DNA of 64,000 nt from positions 1,427,501 through 1,491,500 of the forward strand of contig CALSFV010000207.1 of assembly GCA_943737045.1 (NCBI GenBank), given 5' to 3'. Below, piece after piece: positions 11,596-24,600 of the stretch (positions within the stretch are counted from its first letter, which is position 1; the number at the start of each line of letters is the position of its first letter). The DNA comes from Parapristionchus giblindavisi. Its lineage: Eukaryota; Nematoda; Chromadorea; Rhabditida; Diplogasteridae. The position numbers and the translations under genes are program-made. The notes beneath the pieces are model-generated. The model was not told the DNA's origin. It did not search any database and worked only from the letters and a program-made list of their open reading frames with translations.

Positions 11596-14500
11596 TAATA
11601 ATTAATTTCCAGCCGAATGGTCTCGTCGCACCCACCGTCGCGCCGCCCAACATCTGCTCTCCAAGGAAGCAGTAGATGTGAGAGATCCTGTCCAGATTAT
11701 GCGAGATTACTGTATCCGTGGGTTCGATTATCGATTAGCTTGTGGCACTCACCATAGGTCGAAAAGTATGCCACAAAGTACCAAGCGTGACCGCATTTTG
11801 AGCCAAAATTTAACAAAAAATCGGAAAACCTGACAGCATTGTGAGCCAAAATTTGCCAAAAATCGGAAAACCTGACCACATTTTGAGCCAAAATTTCTCA
11901 AAACTCGAAAAACCCGGATTTTGGTAACCGATAACCTAGTTATTCCACCTATGTAGTAAACAACGACGACCAAACCCGTCTGGCCTCCGCCGCACGTAAC
12001 CTAGTTATTCGACCTATGATACTCACACAGGCGATGACGCAGGAAGACGTCGACGTGTGTGAGACGGTCTTTGATGTGCTCGAGAGGCTCGAGGACCCCG
12101 AGGATCGGGCGGCCAGTAGGAAGAGATATGCCGAGGAACGAGAGAAGAGGTACGGTAGGGAGTTCAATCGGGGCGCATTTGTGATTGGCGGAATACAGAT
12201 GTAATAGGATGTAGTGATGAGCAAGGGTATTGTACCATACAAACCAATCAGGACATGACTACTAGTCACTACTAGGTTTTATGGCATAGGTGGGCACGCT
12301 GGAGGAAAGGCTGTACGCAAACCGGGGGAAGGGGGATGCATGGCTGTGCGCATTTCTATTTTTTGACGAATTCGACTGGAATTTTTCCAATTCTTGCGAG
12401 GCAAGGCTATGCGCAAGGCCCATATAGGAAAGCAAGGCTATGCGCAAAAAAATTTTCGTTTTCGCGCGCCCACCTATGTTTTATGGTTGTATATCACTGT
12501 CAATGCAGTGTGTGATCAATTAAATTCAAGTAGTAAAATGTAATTTCTAAGTGAAATTTTGATTAAACCGTTCATCACCACTCTAATTCTGCTAAATCTC
12601 GGATCCACGATTGCTCAAATTAATCGATATTCCTCGCCCCTGAATCAGGGATCATAAATTAATCAATAATCGTCGCGCCTGATTCAGGGATCGCAAATTA
12701 ATCGATAATCATCGCCCCTGATTCAGGGATCGCAAATTAATCGATAATCATCGCCCCTGATTCAGGGATCGCAAATTAATCGATAATCATCCGCCCCCTG
12801 ATTCAGGGATCGCAAATTAATCGATAATCATCGCCCCTGATTCAGGGACCGCGAGCGACGTCAGCGTCGTGACGAGGAGGACTACCGGAGGAATGTGGAG
12901 CGATCGGCGCGGCGACGACAAGTCTTCGATGGGGATGATGTGGGTATTCATTCGTTAGTTATCTCTTTATCGTTCTGTTCACGCTTCTCATCTCCTCTCC
13001 CGATGTATCTTGATCCGCTCTCTATCTTCATATCTACACATTTATCATTCTCTATCCGTATCTCTCTAATTCTTCCGTTGGGAGAGGTAGAGGCAAAGAA
13101 AGGGCAGGGGTCAGAACATTTATTTTACGCGTGCATGGTATGAGAATTGCAAATAGCACTGGAGTATCAGTGAGAGTGCGCATTAAGGACGCAGTGTGAA
13201 TACATACATTTTGTTCAACTCACATTTTCAGAACTATAAACAGACCCGTAATTGTGATAAACGGGACTGATTTTAAACTGGCAAGTAAAATTGCTTATTT
13301 TTCGCTTATTTTGGCAAAATATGTGAAACTGACCCGTTTTTCATAAGATAACCCATTTATAAGCTGACCCGTGCTCACAATGTGGGTGCTTGAAAATGTA
13401 TGGTGTGAAACGGGAAACGTGCGGGCGATGCCTGGGCTGCCATCCGCCATACAATGGTCCAGTCATTCATATGACACTTATCACATGACATGGACACTGC
13501 AGCGTGCTAGGCAAAGCGAACATGTTACTTTTAGTGGTGAATTTGTAAAAAAATAGATAAAAAATGAATAACAATAATAATAATTATTATTATTACTGGG
13601 CTAGGTGATGGAACGAAGTAAAGTAGGCACTCATGATGAGACGAGAAAACAATCAATACGTTAAATAATAAATCAATAAGTCAATAATTATTTTGTAGTT
13701 TGTGGATATTGACGAGGATCGTCATCGTGCGTCGGATGATCTCCAGTCGTCGATGACGTCGTCGAGCAATAGAAGGAGTAGGAGGGAGGAGCTGAGGAGG
13801 TTAGATACATATTTCACTGAGGACCACGGTCATATTAATATACTTTATGCGGTGCGAAAGTAAAGTATAATTTCTGATCAAATATTTGATAGTGGAGTAC
13901 GCATAAATACGATGCTACGACTTGGGTAGCAAAGATGAAAATTACAAATAAAAAGAAATTCCTACAACGATGGTAATGAAGCGATGGATTTTCGGAAAGA
14001 TTTTACAGAAGGACATATTATAATATTATTATTAAGCTGATTCCAAGAGTTGACTACACGATTAGAAATGAAATTGGCAAAGCGAGTGGATTTAAAAATA
14101 TGTTTTCTATAAATGAAATTGTTTCTACGAGAATGTCTTGTATTAAGGGAGGGTAGGAAGAAGAGGGGATTGTCGAGCTCGATGAGTCCGTGTGTCACTT
14201 TGTAGGCAAAGCACAAGTCTGCAAGAGCACGTCGATTCTGAAGAGTCTCTAAATTCAGATAAATTATTCGATTAGAATAAGATGTATAAGGAAGTTTGCA
14301 CTTGGCAAAAATACGACGAGTATACACTTTTTGAACATTTTCAATGACTTTTATCAGCTGTTCCTCATGGGGAGACCAAAGTTCAGAACAATTTTCGAGA
14401 ATGGGACGGACGTAGGTCATAAACAGGCGAGAGTATAGTTTAGGACTATTGGAGTGGAAAATGCGATAAATATAAGAGCATCTGGATTTCGCTCTGGCGA

Positions 14501-15634
14501 CAATATTACGAATGTGAACCGCGAAAGATAAACGATTGCAATAAGTAATACCTAGGTCCGTGAATTCTTTAACAACGGGAAGGCGAGTATGATCGATTGA
14601 AAAGTCAATGTTTGGATGATTTTTACCTATTTTCATAATGACGGTTTTGGATTGAGAGATAGTTAATCCCCAGTCAATAGACCATTGGAAGAGTGCATCG
14701 AGGGCGGTTTGAAGAGCAGAGGGATCATTGAAAGTGTAAAGTTTCACGTCATCTGCATACATTGTGCAATGTACGTTCTTAGGTAGAATACGAGGTAGAT
14801 CAGAGATATAAAGAGAGAACAATAGAGGACCAAGACAGCTACCCTGAGGAACCCCGGAAGAAGCCTTGAATGGAGTGGAAACAGCGTCACCTACCACAAC
14901 GGATTGAGATCTATTAGACAGGAAAGAGCGTACAAAGTTTAGTAGTGAACCATTAATTCCTAAGCAAGCACATTTGTGTAAGAGCAAATTGATAGGGATT
15001 GAATCAAAGGCGCGAGAAAAATCGATAAATGCAACTGAGATGTGTTTATTTTGATCTAGAGCTGGAAGCCAATGCGAAAGTGAAGAAATAAGTGCAGAAT
15101 TACACGATCTGAACGTACGATACCCATGTTGTTGTGGAGAATTTAGATTATTACTATCAAGGTAGCTAGATAAGGCTGAAACTATTATACGTTCGAATAC
15201 TTTAGATGAGGAGCAGGTAAGAGAAATGGGTCTATATGAGCTGGCCAAATTCTTAGGTCCTTTACGCTTGTAAACAGCCTTAACATTAGCAGTTTGTCAT
15301 TGAGATGGTGATGAACCGTATAAGAGGAATCGATTGTACAGAATAGTAAGAGGCAGACATATATTGGCTTCGAGATGAAATCTGCGCCCTTATGATTATG
15401 GAGAAACTAGAATTCAGCTGGGGTTTAGCATACGTCGAATAGCTACGTTACACATTTTCAAGATGCGGTCAATTTTTTGCTGTTGTAAATTCGTCGGAAC
15501 ATGAATGCACCCGGAGGGGGTATTGGAAAAGTATACAGTGAAATTTGCAAATCATTCAATAGTAATTATTAGTAAGCAAAATATTTAGATATCAAGATAG
15601 TATGCACATTAAATAAAATTTTAAAAAAACAACA

Positions 15635-15668
<34 letters not shown>

Positions 15669-18600
15669 ATTCAGATGGCGTGACCGTGAGTGTGGCGACC
15701 GTGATCGTCGTCATCATCGAGAGCGTACATGGTCGAGGTCGAGTGAGGATAGTCGACCACGGTCTGAGAGGGAGGAGGAAGAGGACAATGATGAGGATGA
15801 GAGAGTACGAATGATGAGAGGTTAGTCATTGAGGGGTGCGGCGGAGGCCAGACGGGTTTGGTCGTCGTGGATTGCTAGGGAATGGTCCAGGGAGTTGATC
15901 ACGGTCTGGTAGAGATGATGAGTGGGAATGGTGAGGTTTACTCGAGGCGCTTGATTATCGCTCTGGACTAACATATTCTCCTATTGTGCTATGGCTGCAG
16001 CGCGAGTTCACCGGGGGGAATGGGGGTTATTTTTTATTTTTTTGAAAATGACGAGAGCGCTTGATCTGATAGAGATAATAAGAATTGGTCGTTACGATCG
16101 CTTTCGAACTCCTCCCTTGCCCTATTGTGCTATGTCTGTAACATGAATTCAAACGGTGACGGGAGGAACGAATGATGTCTCGAAGAAGGTAAAGAAGATC
16201 ATGGATTGGTTGGCATTTAGCGTGCGTATTATACTGAGCACTTTGCTTATTTAGTTATATTTATTTGATACACCCGTGACAGGTGCGACAGCAAATATAG
16301 AAACGGCAAGAAAAAAATAGAGAGGACTTGGGGAAGGTGAGAGGGGGTATTTATCGATGGCTATGAGATCTCTTGTGTTCCAGTAGGAGTGAGGTGGCGG
16401 AGGCCTCAGAACTGAAGGGGGGCCCGTTCAGATCCATGTAACTGGTTAGATCATAATGGAAATCCCGGGATAGATAACTAACTTTACGGACCGTAAATTA
16501 CGGTTGAAAATGTCGATATTTGAATATTGATTGCGAGGTTAGTCATCACTGATGGTCTCCCCTGCACCAGGGTTGTGCGGAAAATATATTTCGGAAAAAA
16601 TTTCGGAAACCTTTTTTTCCGGTCTAAAATACCGGAAAAAAACCGGAAAAATCGGAAAATCCGGAAAATTTTCTGCAAAACGCATTTTCTTGTGTTTTAT
16701 ATAACAATGTCTTTCGAAAACGATCAAAGCGTGTATAGAAATAATCGAAAGAGATATGACAGTAACTGAAATACAATAACAATTGAACGCACATTTTAAG
16801 GCTTAGAATCCTAGGAGTTGAATGTTCACGATGAGGAACAACAACGCTATATACGTGATTGTTCATCATTATTGGTGCATTAGGTGTTAGAACTATGACC
16901 GGTCATATAAAAATGACTAACAAATCGTCAAAATTTGTTATTTGATATGTATTTTTTTAGTTTGTACAGCATTTAATTTTTTCCGGTTTTCCGGTATTTT
17001 TTCGGAAAATTTTCCGACCGGAAAATTTTCCGGAAAGGGGTCGGAAAAACCGGAAAAATTTTCCGGTCGGAAAATTTTCCGCACAACCCTGCCCTGCACG
17101 TCTTCCCCAACACCCCTGATGAGAATAACGAGAATTTAGTTTTGGTTGATTCCATGCGTTAATCGCTTTGGTCAAATTTATCGCTCTGGACCAACTTATT
17201 CGCATATTGTGCTATGGCAGCAACGCGACTTCACCGGGGGAATGGGGGTAAATTTTCCTTTTATTAACCAATACTATGAATCGCTTTCGAACGTCTGCCT
17301 TGTCCTATTGTGATATGGCTGTAACGTGAATTCACCGGGTGAGGGGAGGGATTGTCATGTTGTCTCGAAGAAGAAGAAGATCGGGGATTGGTTGGCCTTT
17401 TTTTGCGTGTGTGTGATACAGCGCACTTTACGCTGGAAAATGTCTGTATTTGAATATCGATTCGCTATCGATTATTGATTTATTCCGCATTAATACTTTA
17501 GGGCTCGAGGGGGCGAAGAGGGGCACCCGTGGTTCTCTGGGGCAATTTTTGACATCCCTGGACGGTTATGTATCGGTTGGATAAGTATTGCGAAGGGCGA
17601 TTGATTTATTGATTTATCGATTTATTCCCAGAAGAGGGATACGATCAACCAGCGTGCGTGCGCATCATCAACACGGAAACCGCGGATCTCTTCATCGTCA
17701 CCCTCAACGGAGCACTCATTGGAAACGCCCCTGAGGTTGGTGAGATAGGCTCCGCCCACTTTTATTGATTGATTTATGAGGTTGGTGAGATAGGCTCCGC
17801 CCACTTTTATTGATTGATTTACGAGGTTGGTGTTAGACTCCGCCCACTTTTTTAAATTTATTGATGAGGTTAGTGAAATAGGCTCCGCCCACTTTTATTG
17901 ATTGATTTATGAGGTTGATGAGATAGGCTCCGCCCACTTTTATTGATTGATTTATGAGGTTGGTGAGATAGGCTCCGCCCACTTTTATTGATTGATTTAT
18001 GAGGTTGGTGTTAGACTCCGCCCACTTTTATTGATTTATTTATGAGGTTGGTGTTAGGCTCCGCCCACTTTTTAAAATTTATTGATGAGGTTAGTGAGAT
18101 AGGCTCCGCCCATTTTTATTTATTTATTTATGAGGTTGGTGTTAGGCTCCGCCCACTTTTTTAAATTTATTGATGAGGTTAGTGAGATAGGCTCCGCCCA
18201 CTTTTATTGATTTATTTATGAGGTTGGTGAGATAGGCTCCGCCCACTTTTATTGATTTATTGATGAGGTTGGTGTGATCGGCTCCGCCCACTTTTATTGA
18301 TTTATTGATGAGGTTGGGGAGATAGGCTCCGCCCATTTTTATTGATTTATTTATGAGGTTGGGGAGATAGGCTCTGCCCATTTTTATTGATTTATTGATG
18401 AGGTTAGTGAGATAGGCTCCGCCCACTTTTATTGATTGATTTATGAGGTTGGTGAGATAGGCTCCACCCACTTTTATTGATTGATTTATGAGGTTGGTGT
18501 TAGGCTCCGCCCACTTTTATTGATTTATTGATGAGGTTAGTGAGATAGGCTCCGCCCATTTTTTATTGATTGATTGATGAGGTTGGTGAGGTAGGCTCCG

Positions 18601-21600
18601 CCCATTTTTATTGATTTATTGATGAGGTTGGTGAGATAGGCTCCGCCCACTTTTATTGATTGATTTATGAGGTTGGGGCGATAGGCTCCGCCCATTTTTA
18701 TTGCTTTATTTATGAGCTTGGTGTTAGGCTCCGCCCACTTTTTTAAATTTATTGATGAGGTTATTGAGATAGGCTCCGCCCACTTTTATTGATTAATTGG
18801 TGAGGTAGGCTCCGCCCATTTTTATTGATTTATTGATGAGGTTGGTGTTAGACTCCGCCCACTTTTATTGATTTATTTATGAGGTTGGTGTTAGGCTCCG
18901 CCCACTTTTTAAAATTTATTGATGAGGTTAGTGAGATAGGCTCCGCCCATTTTTATTTATTTATTTATGAGGTTGGTGTTAGGCTCCGCCCACTTTTTTT
19001 AATTTATTGATGAGGTTAGTGAGATAGGCTCCGCCCACTTTTATTGATTTATTTATGAGGTTGGTGAGATAGGCTCCGCCCACTTTTATTGATTTATTGA
19101 TGAGGTTGGTGTGATCGGCTCCGCCCACTTTTATTGATTTATTGATGAGGTTGGGGAGATAGGCTCCGCCCATTTTTATTGATTTATTTATGAGGTTGGG
19201 GAGATAGGCTCTGCCCATTTTTATTGATTTATTGATGAGGTTAGTGAGATAGGCTCCGCCCACTTTTATTGATTGATTTATGAGGTTGGTGAGATAGGCT
19301 CCACCCACTTTTATTGATTGATTTATGAGGTTGGTGTTAGGCTCCGCCCACTTTTATTGATTTATTGATGAGGTTAGTGAGATAGGCTCCGCCCATTTTT
19401 TATTGATTGATTGATGAGGTTGGTGAGGTAGGCTCCGCCCATTTTTATTGATTTATTGATGAGGTTGGTGAGATAGGCTCCGCCCACTTTTATTGATTGA
19501 TTTATGAGGTTGGTGTTAGGCTCCGCCCACTTTTATTGATTTATTGATGAGGTTAGTGAGATAGGCTCCGCCCATTTTTATTGCTTTATTTATGAGCTTG
19601 GTGAGATACGCTCCGCCCACTTTTATTGATTTATTTATGAGGTTGGTGAGATAGGCTCCGCCCATTTTTATTGATTTATTGATTGATTATTGATTGAGCT
19701 ACCGTAGTCTCATTGTTTTTGATTGATGTAATAGCGATATCTACAGTAGTATCCTAGCCCGTAGTATTATCTTAATGAGAGAGTAAAGAATAAATGGTTT
19801 ATGACTGTGAATAGATATAAAATAGAATAGGTATGGTGAGTATGCTAAAAGGGTTGTATCTACCCGATCTATGGAATTGTGAGATGTGTATAGATTGACC
19901 TTGGGGTTACCGTATACTTAATCAATATAATCGATACTCAGTGAGCCCCCTCTTCAGGCAAGTGTTCTACAGTATCTGGTCTGCGGACTGTGACTGTGAT
20001 CTCCTTGATGGAAGGCCCTGCCTACCGTATACCTACCGTATACCCTCGGGCACTCGCGACTCCGTGCGGTTCGATATATCGATTGGCTCGGATAGGGAGA
20101 TCAGGACGATCGGATGACGATGATTCATTCGCTTACCCCTCGACAGCAACCAGCCAATCGATATATCGGACGCGGCGTTCCAATTATTGATTGGCTGCAT
20201 TTTCAGTGTGACGTCAAAGTGATCGATAACACGCTACCGCCACGCCTGGCCCAGATTGTATTTGTTGAGGACAAGAAGAAGGAGGTAAGTATGCCTCGGG
20301 CTCCCGCCACGATTTGGTTACGGTACATTCCGATTATCGATTGATTCTTGAACCTCTCAGGAATCAATCGATAATCGAAATTCATCGTAACCCTCAGGCT
20401 CCCGCCACGATCTGGTTACAGTACCCTCCGATTATCGATTGATTCCTGGCCCTCTCAGAGCTCGCAAGAAGCGGACGAAGGCGAGCACGTCGGTGATACC
20501 GATGGAAGACGAGATCGTGGTCACGACCGGAGCCGGGATAGAGACAGCGGCGGATCCGGACACAGTCGGAGCCGGGACCGGAGCCGGGAAAGACCGGGCG
20601 ACAGGGCGGAGCAGCGAAGGATAGCGAAGCGAGTGAACAGACGACAGTTGGCGCCGAATGCCAGTAGGAAGGAGCGACGGGCGTTTGAGAGGAGATGGGG
20701 AAAGTTGTGAGTTGTGTCTTTTGCATACATTTTCGGTCGCCCATAATGTGGGTGACCACTTTTTGTCGATGCGGTCAGTTTTGAGACTCGAAAACCATCT
20801 AGAAATATGCGGGAGAGAGATTAGTTAGAACGTCGGGCCAGTTCGCACGTCGGGTCAGTTTTGTTCTAATGTCGGGTCAGTTTATATTTCGCGAAAACTA
20901 TGGATTGTGGGTGGGGCGAAAATGCATGGTCTTTTAACTTAATGGCGACTTAAGATTACTTCAAGTAATACCCCCAAGCTGATTTGGAACTCTCCGCTCT
21001 GGTCACACTCCCGCTTTCTTTGCCTGCGAGAGAGCGTTGCCAGATCGGAGAGTTTCAGATTAGTTCGAGGTGTGCCTTTAAGAATCATACATTTTCGGTA
21101 CCCTCGCCGTCTATTTTTATATAGTGGGTCAATTCTCGAAATAGGGGTGGGTTTATTCACAAAATTCATTATTTTTGCCTAAAAATGGTCATTTTTAGCT
21201 TCCTTTTTTTACCAAGTGGCCTAAAATGGGCCTTATATAGTGGGTCAATCCTCGCACTGCGAGGGTATGGCAATGTATGTTTAAGAATACTTAGGACCTT
21301 AGTGATTAGGGTATATAACTTATTGCAAGTAGTAAATCTCCTATTAGAGAAGTATCCAGAAATGGATTATAACGATGTATCAGGGGTTATGAGATTGATG
21401 ATTCAATGGGCCCCGGTACGTTCTTGTTTCGTGGATTGGATTAAATGTTCTGTGATCTACATTAGTCGGTTGGATCTTATTGATTGCGCTGATCGTATAT
21501 ACCATACATGGGATGTGTACACCCGAACTGAAAATTAATCCACATCTTTTTTCGACAACATTTTTCCACCTAAACGTTATTTTATATGAGAGCAGGGGGT

Positions 21601-24600
21601 GGTTTTTTTCCACACAATTTTCGAAAATTCGTAATTTTAATGTGCCGGGGGATGGGAGGGCAATGGGGTTATTAGATTCACGATCCTTTTACCCGTTGAG
21701 TGCTTGTTTCATGCAGTTATGGAATGCTCTATTATAGGCTCTATTTGTTTGATGGTCTGTCGATTATTATACCTATTTATAAAAAAATAGAGCTATTAGT
21801 ATATTTATTTAATATATTTTATCCTATATTTATTGTTTAATAATAATATAATAAATGCTAATGTTATTGCTAGTTGTGTAATACACTGCCACTTGTAGTG
21901 AGGAGGAGACGAAGGACGGCAAGTACTACCTGCGGGTGCTGTCGAGCGCGGCCAAGTGCACGCTGAGTGGGCAGAAAGTAAAGGTAGGTTGTATTTATTT
22001 ATTTTAATTAATTAATTTATTTATTGCATTATAACAATAATATTATTATTCGGGTACGTAATGAACAATACATTTTTGGACACTTCCTCGAAAATGGTTG
22101 AATACACAATTTACTGTGCCACAATGTTGGTCGCATAAGTAGAAAGGGGCTGTGGCTTTTCAAAAGTGTAATTATAAATTGGCACTCGAAATTTAGTTCA
22201 AGTAAACTACAAGTATGCAAATCGGATGAGCACGATCTACATGCCTTGAAAGTTGTACGTTCAATGCGCATAGTGAGCTTTAAACATATCGGGAATCAAT
22301 ATCAGATATGTCTTTCGATTCGTGCGATGAATCTCTATCATTCTATCCGAACAGTCTTATTACGAAAAAAAATTGAAGGCTATAAGATACACCCCGAGAT
22401 ATCTTGATATTCTCCGCTCTGACAATGCTCTCTCGTAGACAAAGAAAGCGAGAGAGTGCGACCAGAGCTGTGCTTTTATGACCATCTGCGAGTGATTGAT
22501 TGGTTTAGTTATGTTTGTGAAGTGATCTATCCTTTGGCCATAACTTGAATCCTCCCGGTTGAGTTGCTCATTGTTAGTGTGAGGCAAAATATAATTGTTC
22601 GGTGGGTCCCGCGATCAAAAATTCCGGAGGTTACAGAATTTTAATATGCTGCCAGGGTTTTCAACAAACAAATCTCAAAATGCGGACAGGCTTCGTAGTT
22701 TGTAACGTGCTTTTCGATTTATGATCGAGTGTAAGACATACACAGTTTATACTTTAAACATTTTTGTCAAGATGGGCTAGGCACTAAAAAATAAGTCACA
22801 TCGCTTAATGATCATAATACTCGGTAGATCGCGTAATCAGATAATTATCGATTTATATTTTTCCATGGATCAGAGGGTCCATGATTGTATCCGCATTCCG
22901 TTGCAGAAAGGCGATCCAGACGTGTTGATGACCCACGGTGCTCGACTCGTATTCGCCAAGACCAACGTCTTCTCCGTTCACATCCATTCCGGTATGATCT
23001 TTGATCTTTGATCTTTGATCTCTTGATCCTTATCATCTTCTCTGTGCCGACTGATCAATATGCTGCTCCAAAAGCTACTAGAAAACTCTCATTTTAATTT
23101 TTGATTTTTTCCAGATTATTAGATTTTTTTCTGTTGACTATGTTCAGTTTCATGGCCAATCTCTTTCCAATATCTGCAAAACAAGCGTGCTAATCATGAT
23201 CCATTATCCAAATCTCGGTTTTTTCGATTTTTGTGAAATTTTAGCTCAAAATCCGGTCAGGCTTGGTACTTTGTAACATACTTTTCGACCAATCTCTACA
23301 AACAAAAAGGTTACTCTCATGTTCTCTCGTTGCAGGCCGCAACACGTGTGCAGAGTGTGAGCCGGGTCTTGTGATGGCCTCTGTGGCTGCATCGGCGCCC
23401 ATTCCACCGCCCGCGTCTAAACCCTTGAAGGTGATTGTGTTTGTTTAATTTTTGTTAATTTGATACGGTTTACGCATACCGATTTACTGGTGTGTGCTCG
23501 AATGGTTCGGGGATTATGGTTAATGGTTTATGATTTGGTTTATGGTTTATGATTGGTTTATTCGAGTGGTAAATTTGAAGACCCAATGGGTTTGCATTTA
23601 AACCGGTGATTGCGCGTTTCGACGCGTCCATGTCAGTGGTGGATTTGATATATTTTTTGATACCACCAGGTTACGTAGAATTCAAATTAATAACAATGAA
23701 TTGCGCACTTTCGGTAGTTTTGGCTATTAGTTCTTTGATATTAAGTATGAATTAATAATAACATTACATTGATTTTTATTAATGAAATTAATATATAAAT
23801 TAATACCCTAAGATGGGGTTGAATATTGGTCGGCACAAAATAGGTTGTGGTATTCAGCCCTGTGATTCCGCGTTTCTGCCCCTCCATGTTAGTTGTGGAT
23901 TTGTTATACTGTTTGATCAATAATGAATTGCGCACATTGGGCAGTATTGGATATTGATTCGTTAATCATGAATAAATATTAATAAATCGATTTTTATTAA
24001 ATAAATAAATTAATCATTAAATCAATACCATGAGATGGGGTTGACTATTGCTTTGCGCTAGATAGATTGTGGCATTCAGCCCTGTGATTCTGTGTTTCGA
24101 CGCTACCATGTTAGTTGTGAATTTCCCCCATTTTTCGATCCGAAGTTCAAGCCTAATGATTTAATAATTTGCAATCATGTGTTATGGTGTGCATTGAGTG
24201 GTTCTTTTTTTATGGACGATTAATCGATAAATCGATATTGATCAATAATAATAATCAATAAATCGATATTGATCAATAATGATATTCAATAAATCAATAT
24301 CAGGGAGAAGCGGCGAGACGGGCGCAGCTACGACAGATGAAGGCGGCACTGGGGATGGAGGAGCAGGAGGAGGAGAAGGTACGGTAGAATACGGTAGAGA
24401 GGGGGTATGCTGTAGATGGGAGGGTGTAGAACGGTAAAGGGGGAGTATACTGTAGATGGGCACTGAATTTTTGTACGGTGTATAGTCGAGGTGATAGTAG
24501 GTGATAGTTTTATGATTGATCTAATTTCAAACTCGTATGTTTTTCTAACAAAAAAAAAGACGGAACGGGCGTATATTCGACGCCGAGGCTAGGGGGATTA

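Noticed and set aside
18142..19308. Two 109-codon minus-strand ORFs (MGGAYLTNLINQS...)
   Set aside because: They are translations of the 45-bp minisatellite in AGGF1 intron 9; the two are copies of each other through the higher-order duplication.
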